This document shows, one piece after another, positions 1 through 8,487 of a stretch of 64,000 nucleotides of DNA. Both the position numbers and the translations under genes were made by a program. Under the pieces are notes generated by a model. That model did no database searches and was not told where the DNA came from. It saw only the letters and a program-made list of their open reading frames with translations. The stretch is from contig CAILVF010000059.1 in NCBI GenBank assembly GCA_903837605.1, positions 1 to 64,000 of the forward strand, given 5' to 3'. This DNA is from an uncultured Bacteroidales bacterium (GTDB lineage Bacteria; Bacteroidota; Bacteroidia; Bacteroidales; FEN-979). Positions within the stretch are counted from its first letter, which is position 1. Each line of letters opens with the position of its first letter.

Positions 1-1
1 G

Positions 2-1984
2 CTGAATATGAAAGTGTATCCCGTATGGACCGATAACCGCCTGCCCGGAGGGCAAACAATGACCTGGACTTCCCCTTTTGACCTTGGTCCGGCCCCGGGC
101 CAGCCCTGGGTAATGTATTATTCCAATGAACTGTCTGACATTTCCAGCGGGACCCAGTCTGTACTTAAATTCGGGGACTCCCTCCACCTTAGCCTCGGGG
201 TGAAAAATACCGGCGACCAGGTTTCAAACAACCTTACAGTCAAAGTCACCTCCCCTTCCCCGTATATCATAATGACCGATTCCCTGGAACCTTATTCCAG
301 TATCACCCCGGGCGGAACCGAAACCCTCCCCTCGGGTTTTGCATTCAAGGTGAACGACACAATCCCGTATAATCAGAAGGTAAGGTTCAACATCAGCATA
401 AGCAATTCCGACACTTCCTGGTACAGTCATTTTACAGTAATGGCCCATGCACCCTCACCGGAGATTGTGAACATGAGCATTCTTGATCCCGGAGGCAACC
501 ATAACGGGAGGTTCGATCCCGGCGAAACCGTTGATCTTATTGTGACACTGAACAATGCGGGTGATTATCCCTGCCCCGGAACTTACGGCAAACTTTCATC
601 AACCTCCCCATATCTTTCAATTCTCAATGATTCAGCCTTTGCCGATACCATCCATCCTTCTCAGCCTGTAAACCTTCATTACACCGTTACCGTAAGCGAT
701 TCGGCTCCCACTTCTTCCAGTGCCATCCTGAATTTTTCGGTTCAAAGCGGCAAATACATCCGCCATAAAAGTTTTTATAAGATCATAGGCGCGGTGGTGG
801 AAGACTGGGAAACAAATACATTTACAAGGTTCCCATGGCAGTTTGGGGGTAATGCTTCCTGGGACATCACCAGTATCAATCCGTATGAAGGACTCTATTC
901 GGCCGTATCCAAACCCATAAGCGATGGTCAAAGCTGCCAGATGTTCGTAAGCTATGCATCCTCAGCCAGCGACAGTATAAGTTTCTGGTATAAGACATCC
1001 ACCGAACAGGATTATGATTTTCTCCTGTTTTACATTGACAATACCCTGCAGTCCCAATGGTCGGGCGAAACCCCATGGAACAGGGCTTCCTTTCCTGTTT
1101 CGGCAGGGGTGCATACTTATAAATGGATCTACCAGAAAGACCTGGCCGAAAGCGGCGGTACCGACCAGGTGTGGGTAGACTATATAGACTTCCCTGTTCC
1201 TGTCCTGCCTTACATTTCAATTGGTACTGACGGAACGGTCTGTGCCGGCTCAAGCTATACCCTTCAGGCGACAGTGACGCAGTATGACTCCCTGAGGTGG
1301 TCGACTTCGGGTGACGGCAGTTTTAACGACACTAAGATCCCCGAACCGGTTTACACTCCCGGCAGCCAGGATATCATTACCGGTAAAGCCATCTTAAGCC
1401 TTACAGCTTTCAGTGAATACGGGCGCAGTTTCAAATCCAAAACTCTCACTATCGCGGGTCTCCCGATTGCGGAAATCAGTGTTTTCCCTAAAGACACTGT
1501 CTGCCACTGGCAAACCATCACCCTCAGTGCCGACACGGCCAATGTTCATTCCTGGCTCTGGACCCCCGGGAATCTCACAGCTTCCACGGTGATCATCGAT
1601 GCCGGCATGGCAGGCGGTATAGGGACAAGGCTTTTCCACCTGAAAACCATGAACACCGCAGGCTGTTATAAAACCGACTCAGTTTGGCTTACCTTTAAAA
1701 ACTGCCTGGGAACAGGTGAGGAAAAGAGCGGTTTTTCGGTGAATATATACCCTAATCCAACCCGGGATAATGTTACCCTGAATATTTTTGCACCCCTGGA
1801 GGAAACTATCGGGATAACAGCAGAAGACATGCAGCAGAAGCAGGTCTATGAAGAAAATAACATCATGGTCTCAGGCAGGATGATAAAAACCATTAACTTT
1901 GCATCCCTTTCTTCGGGGACCTATATAGTCAGCATTCACAGGAAAGTTGGCATTGTTTCCCTGAAACTGGTGATCAGCAGGTAA
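2..1984 (+). CDS. C-terminal part of a T9SS-exported multidomain protein (5' end outside window)
   Basis: The frame is open to the left edge (Leu-Asn precede the first Met at 8), so the first ATG is probably internal. The first residues (VYPVWTDNR) resemble the last blade of a BNR/sialidase-like propeller. Two CARDB-like beta domains follow, with phrases such as VKNTGD and NGRFDPGETVDL, then a jelly-roll-like region and a Cys-containing Ig/PKD-like part. The last ~80 residues are a type A T9SS sorting domain starting at IYPNPTRDNVTLNI and ending in a basic LVISR. By family knowledge it is exported across the outer membrane and anchored or released. The enzymatic role, if any, lies in the missing N-terminal part. 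The next gene overlaps its stop by one base. Confidence 0.8.
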   Translation: MNMKVYPVWTDNRLPGGQTMTWTSPFDLGPAPGQPWVMYYSNELSDISSGTQSVLKFGDSLHLSLGVKNTGDQVSNNLTVKVTSPSPYIIMTDSLEPYSSITPGGTETLPSGFAFKVNDTIPYNQKVRFNISISNSDTSWYSHFTVMAHAPSPEIVNMSILDPGGNHNGRFDPGETVDLIVTLNNAGDYPCPGTYGKLSSTSPYLSILNDSAFADTIHPSQPVNLHYTVTVSDSAPTSSSAILNFSVQSGKYIRHKSFYKIIGAVVEDWETNTFTRFPWQFGGNASWDITSINPYEGLYSAVSKPISDGQSCQMFVSYASSASDSISFWYKTSTEQDYDFLLFYIDNTLQSQWSGETPWNRASFPVSAGVHTYKWIYQKDLAESGGTDQVWVDYIDFPVPVLPYISIGTDGTVCAGSSYTLQATVTQYDSLRWSTSGDGSFNDTKIPEPVYTPGSQDIITGKAILSLTAFSEYGRSFKSKTLTIAGLPIAEISVFPKDTVCHWQTITLSADTANVHSWLWTPGNLTASTVIIDAGMAGGIGTRLFHLKTMNTAGCYKTDSVWLTFKNCLGTGEEKSGFSVNIYPNPTRDNVTLNIFAPLEETIGITAEDMQQKQVYEENNIMVSGRMIKTINFASLSSGTYIVSIHRKVGIVSLKLVISR

Positions 1985-2484
1985 TGAAAAAAACACTGAC
2001 GCTATTTGTTTTGTTTGCAATGCTCTTCAATACGGCAGGCTATTATATCGTGTATGAGTTTGGCCGCTACCTGGTTAAAAAAGAGATCACAAGCCTGCTT
2101 GAGCACGGGGGCCTCGACAATGAGCTTTCGGTATTTTCAGTATACAACCCGTCGGCAGACCCTGCTTTTCGCCGTGTTGATAAACATGAAATCGTTTATC
2201 ACGGGAACTTATATGATGTGTCGAAGGAAGTGATGAAAGGCAAAACCGTGACATTCTACTGCATCCGTGACACCAGGGAAGAGAATCTCATTGCCGGCAT
2301 GAACAGCATGCAACAGAAGAAAAAAGCGACAAATCTCCTTCAGCACCTTGTAAGCATCGCATTGCCGGTTACTATGGAGCTTGTTCATCCGCCGGTAACA
2401 ACCAGGATTAATTACCCCCTGGTAAGTGAAAATTTTGACGGCAACCCTTTGATCCCGTTCTCCCCTCCCCCCGAAACAGCCTGA
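1984..2484 (+). CDS. small unknown protein with N-terminal hydrophobic segment
   Basis: A 166-residue protein that I do not recognise. Residues 3-24 form a hydrophobic segment that could be a signal peptide or membrane anchor, followed by a charged, mostly soluble domain and a Pro-rich C-terminus (PFSPPPETA). The start codon shares its A with the TAA stop of the preceding sorting-domain gene (TAATG), which indicates translational coupling. The TonB receptor follows 134 bp downstream. No metal-binding or catalytic motif is visible. The start is well placed and the frame has no internal disruption. Confidence 0.65.
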   Translation: MKKTLTLFVLFAMLFNTAGYYIVYEFGRYLVKKEITSLLEHGGLDNELSVFSVYNPSADPAFRRVDKHEIVYHGNLYDVSKEVMKGKTVTFYCIRDTREENLIAGMNSMQQKKKATNLLQHLVSIALPVTMELVHPPVTTRINYPLVSENFDGNPLIPFSPPPETA

Positions 2485-2560
2485 ACTTTTTTTCCCTTCT
2501 GCTTTGATTTTTCGTACCTGAGTACGATGATGTCATGCTATTTGGCGCAGGGACAGGTAT

Positions 2561-2577
2561 TAATCCTGACAGGATTA
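2561..2577. promoter_or_regulatory. 17-bp perfect interrupted palindrome upstream of the TonB receptor
   Basis: TAATCCTG-A-CAGGATTA is perfectly symmetric with 8-bp arms around one base and lies 42 bp upstream of the receptor ATG. A second short hairpin (TCGTAC-CTGA-GTACGA, 2512-2527) lies just upstream. The size and position suit an operator for a dimeric regulator. I do not recognise the binding protein, and no TAnnTTTG box is visible nearby. Confidence 0.4.
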
Positions 2578-2618
2578 TCAAGAAACAGTTTATTATTTTA
2601 TTCTTTAAAGATTTTAAA

Positions 2619-4805
2619 ATGAAAACACGATTACTTACCGGCTTGCTCCTGTTAATTGCTTTTGCATTCCAGGGGATGGGCCAGAAAAACCAGAATGACA
2701 AAGTAATTTTCACAAGGGACACTGTAAAGCTGGATGAGGTGATGGTAAGCGCGATGCGCACCGTTACGCCCTTGAAAGAACTTCCGGCCCCTATTTCTGT
2801 TATAAACAAAGCCCAGCTGCAGGAGTTCAGCAAAACCATTTCAGCAGATGAAGCTCTCCGCCTGGTTCCCGGCGTTAAAGTTGAGAATGGCACCGACGGA
2901 TCAAGGGTCCATCTTTATATCCGTGGTCAGGGAATACTCACCGAAAGCGGTTTCAGAGGCATACAGGTACTCATTGACGGCATCCCTGTGAATGACCCGG
3001 GTGGTTATTGCCCCGACCTTTATGATGTTGACTGGAGTACGGTCAAGAATGTTGAAGTAGTGCGCGGGCTCGCAGCATCATTGTATGGCGCAAATGCTAC
3101 CGGGGGCGTGGTCAATATCACCACCGATAACGGCGGAGATAAACCCGTCAATGCCACGCTGATGGGTTCTGCAGGTTCCAATGGCTTCTGGAAGGTCCTC
3201 GGCCAGATCGATGGCACACAGGACAAAATCAACTACCGTGTGTCGTATTCGCATATGCAGGGCCATGGATACCGTGACCATCAGTCATTCATGGGTGATA
3301 ATTTCAGTGAAAAGGTTCAATGGAACCCTTCCGACAAAGTTCATATCACACAGTTGCTTACCTATACTAATTACTTCAACCAGAATCCCGAAGGGATCAA
3401 CCTTTACAGGTATGAGACTTTCGGCCCCAGGGCTGCAAATACCGATGCCATTCCTTATAATGAATTTCATGAAACCAAACGTCTTACCGGCGCCCTGATC
3501 GCTAAATTCGATCTCTGCAACAACCAGGATATTACAGCGAAAGTATTCGGAAGGATGAATGATTACAGGGAAACCTCAAATAACGGTGACGATTACAAAC
3601 CCTACATCAATATGGGAGCATCAGCACAGTATAATCTGCACCTCGGGAAGAGCACTGTTAAGAACCTCCTGAGCCTTGGAGCAGATTACCAGACCCAGAC
3701 CATTACGGAGCATATGTTTGCTGTTCCCGGAGAATATAACAGGGACTCAACCCGCGTGGATTCATATTGGAGCCGCGAATGTTTCGACCTTGACCAGATC
3801 CTGATCAACCAGATCATCAGGCAGAGAAGCATTGGTGTATTCCTGATCGACAAACTGGACATCACACCGAAACTGCATGCCTTGTTAAACCTGCGTTATG
3901 ATAATGTATACAGCAGTTTACAGAGCAATATCCCGGTTCCCGATTCGGTCAGCCCTAACGGAAGCAAAACCTATGATAAACCTACCTACCGTTTCGGCCT
4001 TGCCTGGGATATCATCAGGCCTTTCAATGTTTTTGCCAGTTATGGGACCGGGTTCCTCACTCCTTCAAATGATGAATTGTATAACAATCCCCAGGCCTAC
4101 GGTGGTTTTAACAACCTCATCAAACCTTCATCATCTCAGGGAATTGACCTCGGTATAAGGGGGGATGTAGGGAAACTGTTCCATTACGATGTAACCTTCT
4201 TTGATATCTGGTCGAATAATGAGTTCTACAGGTATGGCATAGCCAGCAGGGGTAACAACACAGCATTCTATGGAAACATGGGTAAAAGCACCAAATGGGG
4301 GCTGGAAGCCTTTGTATCTTATTCGCCTGTTAAAAACCTTATTATAGACGCTGCTTATACCTATTCTAATTTCACATACAAGTCGGCCGACACGGCAAAG
4401 GTTCAATGGACCCATTGGATGCCGAACAGCCCGAGGAACATGCTGTACGCTGAAGTTACCTATTCATTCCTGAAGAATTTCAGTGCCGGTATAGCCTGCA
4501 ACTGGCAGACGAAATACTGCATACAGGTTGATGATTCCATATACAACAATTATACTATCGGTCAGACTTATTACCAGCCGGGCAGTGTAAGAAGCTCATG
4601 GGTAAGCGGGTATAACCTCTGGAATGTTGACCTTCATTACAAATGGAAACTCGGGTGGCTGAAAGGCGATCTTGGTTTTTATGTTAAGAATGTGTTCGAT
4701 ACCCAGTATTTTGGGTTTACTGAACCCAACAATGGTGTGGATTACAATTCGTACCAGCCTGCCCCGGGGAGGGAATTCTTTGTGAACCTGCGTTTAAATT
4801 TATAA
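2619..4805 (+). CDS. TonB-dependent outer membrane receptor
   Basis: A 728-residue outer membrane receptor. The chosen ATG (MKTRLLTGLLLL) gives a clean signal peptide; an upstream in-frame extension from 2535 lacks one. The TonB-box region is followed by a plug domain (~residues 25-165) with typical phrases: LRLVPGVKVENG, the RGQG turn, VLIDGIPVNDPGG and VEVVRGLAASLYGANATGGVVNI. The rest is a beta-barrel with alternating aromatic strands ending in an ordinary C-terminal strand (REFFVNLRLNL). The substrate cannot be read from the sequence; the family imports metal chelates, vitamins or oligomers using TonB energy. There is no SusD partner, which argues against a polysaccharide locus. A palindrome upstream may be its operator and a strong terminator follows. 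Confidence 0.9.
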   Translation: MKTRLLTGLLLLIAFAFQGMGQKNQNDKVIFTRDTVKLDEVMVSAMRTVTPLKELPAPISVINKAQLQEFSKTISADEALRLVPGVKVENGTDGSRVHLYIRGQGILTESGFRGIQVLIDGIPVNDPGGYCPDLYDVDWSTVKNVEVVRGLAASLYGANATGGVVNITTDNGGDKPVNATLMGSAGSNGFWKVLGQIDGTQDKINYRVSYSHMQGHGYRDHQSFMGDNFSEKVQWNPSDKVHITQLLTYTNYFNQNPEGINLYRYETFGPRAANTDAIPYNEFHETKRLTGALIAKFDLCNNQDITAKVFGRMNDYRETSNNGDDYKPYINMGASAQYNLHLGKSTVKNLLSLGADYQTQTITEHMFAVPGEYNRDSTRVDSYWSRECFDLDQILINQIIRQRSIGVFLIDKLDITPKLHALLNLRYDNVYSSLQSNIPVPDSVSPNGSKTYDKPTYRFGLAWDIIRPFNVFASYGTGFLTPSNDELYNNPQAYGGFNNLIKPSSSQGIDLGIRGDVGKLFHYDVTFFDIWSNNEFYRYGIASRGNNTAFYGNMGKSTKWGLEAFVSYSPVKNLIIDAAYTYSNFTYKSADTAKVQWTHWMPNSPRNMLYAEVTYSFLKNFSAGIACNWQTKYCIQVDDSIYNNYTIGQTYYQPGSVRSSWVSGYNLWNVDLHYKWKLGWLKGDLGFYVKNVFDTQYFGFTEPNNGVDYNSYQPAPGREFFVNLRLNL

Positions 4806-4837
4806 CTGAAGTTCAACAGGGGCAATCTGTCTTTGCT

Positions 4838-4873
4838 AACAAGGCCGCCGCAAGAAGTTGCGGCGGCCTTGTT
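4838..4873. terminator. strong bidirectional hairpin terminator
   Basis: A perfect 16-bp stem (left arm 4838-4853, right arm 4858-4873, GC-rich core GGCCGCCGC) encloses the 4-base loop GAAG. The right arm ends in CTTGTT and is followed by TATTGTTT, and the left arm begins AACAA, so it can act in both directions. It lies between the convergent receptor gene and the minus-strand membrane protein gene. Confidence 0.85.
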
Positions 4874-4882
4874 ATTGTTTCA

Positions 4883-5431
4883 TCAGGGGATTTGTGCTTC
4901 TTGATCGCAGTTGGGCTCGCCAGGGAAGCTTGCTTTGGCTGAATAGTTGAATAAGGCCCTGAGTTTATCCCAGAAATCCCCTCCCAGTACAAACAGGCTG
5001 GAGAGGAAGACCAGGTCAAAGAATATATTGACGTATACTCTTAATGAGGCCAGTTCAGGAAGCAGGTGGGGTGCGTAGGCCATCACATAAGAAGGGACAA
5101 AGGGCAGGGTGAACATGAAAAGCCCGATATAATATCGTTTCCTGCTAACCGGCCGGGGTTCGATGACCCGTTTGTAATGGATCTTGAGATGCTCTATGAT
5201 ATAATAGTACGACACCTTTCCCATTATGCCTATGCCTAAGATTTTCCAAAGGGGACCGTTGACCCAGAAGAAGCCCAGGATAAGGGCTTTTAAAACATGC
5301 TGGTGCAGGTGGTGGGTTACAAGAAGCCCCGTAGGCACCATGAAAAAAGACAAAAAGATTATTGAGGCGCCAAGGTAAAACCTTAGCCCGGGCTTGTGTT
5401 CATATACGGCTGTATTTCTTTTTGTCTCCAT
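4883..5431 (-). CDS. small conserved membrane protein (transporter-suffix-domain-like)
   Basis: A 182-residue protein with about four hydrophobic segments (near residues 20-40, 52-75, 103-125 and 135-160 in the METKRN numbering). The ATG at 5431 is preferred over the upstream TTG. The layout and the loop motif resemble proteins annotated as transporter suffix domain-containing, but I rely on memory for that and the link is moderate. It is the last gene of the minus-strand run that includes the EamA transporter 11 bp upstream, and it ends at the strong terminator. No catalytic motif is visible. Confidence 0.6.
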   Translation of the reverse strand: METKRNTAVYEHKPGLRFYLGASIIFLSFFMVPTGLLVTHHLHQHVLKALILGFFWVNGPLWKILGIGIMGKVSYYYIIEHLKIHYKRVIEPRPVSRKRYYIGLFMFTLPFVPSYVMAYAPHLLPELASLRVYVNIFFDLVFLSSLFVLGGDFWDKLRALFNYSAKASFPGEPNCDQEAQIP

Positions 5432-5442
5432 TGCCAATGCAA

Positions 5443-6351
5443 TTATAAAAAGAAAATTGCAACTCCGCCAACAGCGAGGATGGCGCCTGCAACTTCTTTT
5501 AAACTGGTTCTTTCCTTATACAGTATCATTGACGGAGGAATGATGAGCACCGGCACTATTGCCATAATGGTGGAGGCAATCCCCGTATCGGCGTATTTTA
5601 TTGCGATAAGTGAAAACGAGACCCCCAGGAAAGGGCCGAAGAAGGCGCCTATCGAGAGGATGGCCATGGGCCTGCCCTTAGTGGTTCCCCTGAGAACGTC
5701 TTTCCATTTTCCCATAAGCGCATAGATTATTGCAAAACCGGCTGTACCTGCCATAACCCTGATCTGGGTCGAAGCAAAGGTGTCGTATCCCTGCATTCCG
5801 ACCTTGCTGAGGACAAGACCTACCGCTTGTCCGACCGCCCCGCCGAAAGCAAGGAGCAAACCCCAGAGGGGATAAGAGAGCTTCAGCATGTTCAGGAACC
5901 CGTTCTTTTCACCTTCACCGCTTCTCCTGAGGACGACCAATGCAATCCCGTTCATTGTCACTGCCATCCCAATCCAGCTTTGAAGGCTCAGTTTTTCCCC
6001 AAGGACCATCCAGGCAAACAGGGCGGTCATAGGTGGAGCCAATGCCATGATAAGCATGGAAACCCTTGCCCCGATAAGTACGAAAGACTGGAAGAGGCAA
6101 AGGTCTCCGAAGGTAAATCCTATGAGCCCGCTCAGTGACAGCCATAGCCAGTTGTGAAGGCTGGCGTCGACGGGAAAAAGATATCCGCGGTAAAAAAAAA
6201 CAAAAATGCTGAGAAAGATGAAACCGATGATCAGCCTGAGGATATTTACAACCATGGAGCCTATCTTCCGGCTTGCCGCTTCGAATGTGATCGCGGTGAC
6301 CGTCCAGAAGAAGGCGGTAAGCAAGGCGGCAAATTCTCCAATATGGTGCAT
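5443..6351 (-). CDS. EamA/DMT-family transporter
   Basis: A 302-residue inner membrane protein with about ten transmembrane helices arranged as two EamA repeats (~10-140 and ~160-300). Repeat signatures include ALTAFFWTVTAITFEAASRK in the first half and MAIVPVLIIPPSMILYKER near the end, the latter typical of drug/metabolite exporters. The longer frame starts with a TTG inside the upstream gene; the ATG at 6351, 10 bp after that gene's stop, gives the usual family N-terminus (MHHIGEF). The substrate is unknown. It sits in one transcriptional direction with the EnvC-like gene, DUF4292 and the TPR gene. Confidence 0.85.
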   Translation of the reverse strand: MHHIGEFAALLTAFFWTVTAITFEAASRKIGSMVVNILRLIIGFIFLSIFVFFYRGYLFPVDASLHNWLWLSLSGLIGFTFGDLCLFQSFVLIGARVSMLIMALAPPMTALFAWMVLGEKLSLQSWIGMAVTMNGIALVVLRRSGEGEKNGFLNMLKLSYPLWGLLLAFGGAVGQAVGLVLSKVGMQGYDTFASTQIRVMAGTAGFAIIYALMGKWKDVLRGTTKGRPMAILSIGAFFGPFLGVSFSLIAIKYADTGIASTIMAIVPVLIIPPSMILYKERTSLKEVAGAILAVGGVAIFFL

Positions 6352-6361
6352 TTTCAATTTT

Positions 6362-7636
6362 TTATCGTCCTGCAAGCCAGTTTTCGGGGTTCTGGATCAT
6401 TTTGCCTTTCCAGATCTCAAAATGCAGTTCGGTTTTTTGTTCTTCAGTATTATAATGCACCTTGCCTATAGCCTGGCGGGTGGTCACTTCCTGTCCTTCC
6501 TTTACATTCACAACATCCAGGTTTGAATATACAGTAAGGTATTCTCCATGCCTCACAATGACAACATTGTTAAGGTTGGGGAACGACATTACTTTGCTCA
6601 CCCTGCCGTTGAATACGGCTTTAACCTGGGAGTTTGGTTCGGTGGTTATATCCACCCCGTTGTTTTTCACTTTGACCCTTTCAAGCACTGGATGCGGGTG
6701 TTCCCCGAAAGTGCCGGAGATGAAGCCTTTTTCACAGGGCCATGGAAGCCGCCCCCTGTTTGAGGCAAAAGAACTGGAGAGTTCCTTTTCGCGCGGGGTC
6801 ATTTCATATGTTGCGGGGCCAGAAACTATATGTCCCGAAGGCTTTTTTTCAGTGCCCGTGGTTTTTTGCATCCTCTCCTCCGATGCCCTGATTTCGGTTG
6901 CGATCAGTTTTTCAATCTCGTATTGGAGCCGGGCAGCAGCCTGCTGCTTGGTTTTGAGTGTGGAATAAAGCTGTTTTTCCTTGCTTGAGAGTTCTTTAAC
7001 TGTTTTGGCCTTGTCCTGTTTTTCCAGGTCAAGCTTTACTTTTTCTTTTTGCTGGGTCTCAAATAAAGTGAGCTTTTCCTGCTTTTTCGATTCCAGGTCT
7101 TTCCTTTGGTCATTGATGACATGGGTTGTACTTTCAATCCGTTCGGCTTGCCTGCGCCTGTATTCCGAATATTGCTGGTAGTACCTGATCCTTTGCCAGG
7201 CCTGGTTGAAGTCCTTTGCCGAGAATATGAACATCAGCTTGTTCCTGCCGTTCATGGTACGGTATGCCTGGTAAATCAGGCGGGCATAATCTGTTTTAAG
7301 GGCTTTGAGCTGTTTTGACATCCGGTCGAGTTCAACATTTTCGACCTGGATATTCATGTCGATCTGCCCCAGTTCCTTGTTTATCGTGGCAATCAGGGCT
7401 TCGCGGCTGCGTATCCTCTGGTTAAGGATCTTCAGTTTCTCCATCGAAACCTGCTTCGACGCCTTGGTCTTTTCCAGCAATTCGGTCGTATACCTGATCT
7501 CGTCTTCCAGCTGTTTCTTGGTCTTCTGAAGTTTTTCCTTGTCGACCTGCCCGTAAGCTGCAATTGCCAAAAAAAACACCAGGACCAGATGTAAACTGAT
7601 GAATACTGATTTCCGGCCCTGAACTTTAATGTACAT
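6362..7636 (-). CDS. EnvC-like murein hydrolase activator (degenerate LytM/M23)
   Basis: 424 residues: a signal peptide or anchor (residues 12-30, ending AYGQ), a long coiled coil (~32-260, rich in Lys, Glu and Gln) and a C-terminal LytM/M23 domain (~295-424). In active M23 peptidases the first Zn site reads HxGxD and the last HxH. Here they read NNGVDI and ELHFEI, so two metal ligands are replaced. This is the EnvC pattern: by family knowledge such proteins do not cut peptidoglycan but activate amidases at the division site from the periplasm. The gene lies 17 bp downstream of the DUF4292 gene, an order common in Bacteroidetes. Confidence 0.85.
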   Translation of the reverse strand: MYIKVQGRKSVFISLHLVLVFFLAIAAYGQVDKEKLQKTKKQLEDEIRYTTELLEKTKASKQVSMEKLKILNQRIRSREALIATINKELGQIDMNIQVENVELDRMSKQLKALKTDYARLIYQAYRTMNGRNKLMFIFSAKDFNQAWQRIRYYQQYSEYRRRQAERIESTTHVINDQRKDLESKKQEKLTLFETQQKEKVKLDLEKQDKAKTVKELSSKEKQLYSTLKTKQQAAARLQYEIEKLIATEIRASEERMQKTTGTEKKPSGHIVSGPATYEMTPREKELSSSFASNRGRLPWPCEKGFISGTFGEHPHPVLERVKVKNNGVDITTEPNSQVKAVFNGRVSKVMSFPNLNNVVIVRHGEYLTVYSNLDVVNVKEGQEVTTRQAIGKVHYNTEEQKTELHFEIWKGKMIQNPENWLAGR

Positions 7637-7653
7637 CCCTAATGAAGCTGTTT

Positions 7654-8487
7654 TTATTTGACCTGTGTATATCCGGTGGGTATCTTAAAGGGGAACTGCA
7701 GAGGAACATCTACCGTGATCCTTGAAAAGGAAGCTTTCACTTTAATCGTATTATCCGCCCAGATGGTTACGTCAAGGGCTCTGGGGAAAAGCTGTCCGTC
7801 GATATTCTCAAAGTCACCGTAGTTGGCTTCAAGCTTGATTTTTTCATTTGATATTTCCTTGACATCCGCTTCGGTGATCTTGAACGTTTCAGAATCGAGC
7901 CAGATATTCTGGATGAAAGCCCTTACATTTTCCTCGCTGTTCCTCACATATTTCTTAAGTTTCATCCTCGCAGCCGTGGAAAGCTTATAATTGTTGTTGT
8001 CAATCGTGACCCTGAATTTTCCGTCTTCATAAAATTTCAGGTCATTCCCGAGAAGGTATGCCTGGAGTATATCAAAGTCGATATTGGTGTTTAAAAAGCG
8101 GTTCACCGACTCATAATTTCCAATGAAAAACGTATTGTTAAGCTTGTTAATCATTTTAACCGAATCCTGGGTGATGATAAGGCGCATGGCTTCAATGCCG
8201 AGGCCGGGGGTCAGTGAAAGCCATATCGCGCTGTCATTCTTGATCCTGATCTGGCCGTTGAACGAGGTGCTTTTCTTTTTGTTTTTATATTCGGCCGAGA
8301 ATTTACCCATGAAGTAAGTGTATTTCAACTCATGCTCCTTAAGTTTTTTAAACAGGTAATCGGCGCCTTCTTCCCTGATCGGGGCCTTTATAGCCTTCCT
8401 TGAAGGGCTGCAGGAAACAGCAAACAATATGATCAGGGCGGTTAAGCCTGACAAAAATACTCTCCCGCTCCTTTTATTCTTTCTCAT
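7654..8487 (-). CDS. DUF4292 family lipoprotein
   Basis: A 277-residue lipoprotein. The N-terminus MRKNKRSGRVFLSG leads a hydrophobic stretch ending in a lipobox (FAVSC), so the mature protein starts at Cys. The body contains the DUF4292 pattern: a conserved GKFSAEY segment, DSAIWLSLTPGLGIEAMR and the beta-rich tail. The ATG at 8487 lies 14 bases inside the TPR gene; a TTG nine bases further up is less likely. The family's function is not established; the fold suggests a LolA/LolB-like lipid-binding shape (inference). Its fixed place between a TPR protein and EnvC suggests an envelope assembly role. Confidence 0.85.
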   Translation of the reverse strand: MRKNKRSGRVFLSGLTALIILFAVSCSPSRKAIKAPIREEGADYLFKKLKEHELKYTYFMGKFSAEYKNKKKSTSFNGQIRIKNDSAIWLSLTPGLGIEAMRLIITQDSVKMINKLNNTFFIGNYESVNRFLNTNIDFDILQAYLLGNDLKFYEDGKFRVTIDNNNYKLSTAARMKLKKYVRNSEENVRAFIQNIWLDSETFKITEADVKEISNEKIKLEANYGDFENIDGQLFPRALDVTIWADNTIKVKASFSRITVDVPLQFPFKIPTGYTQVK

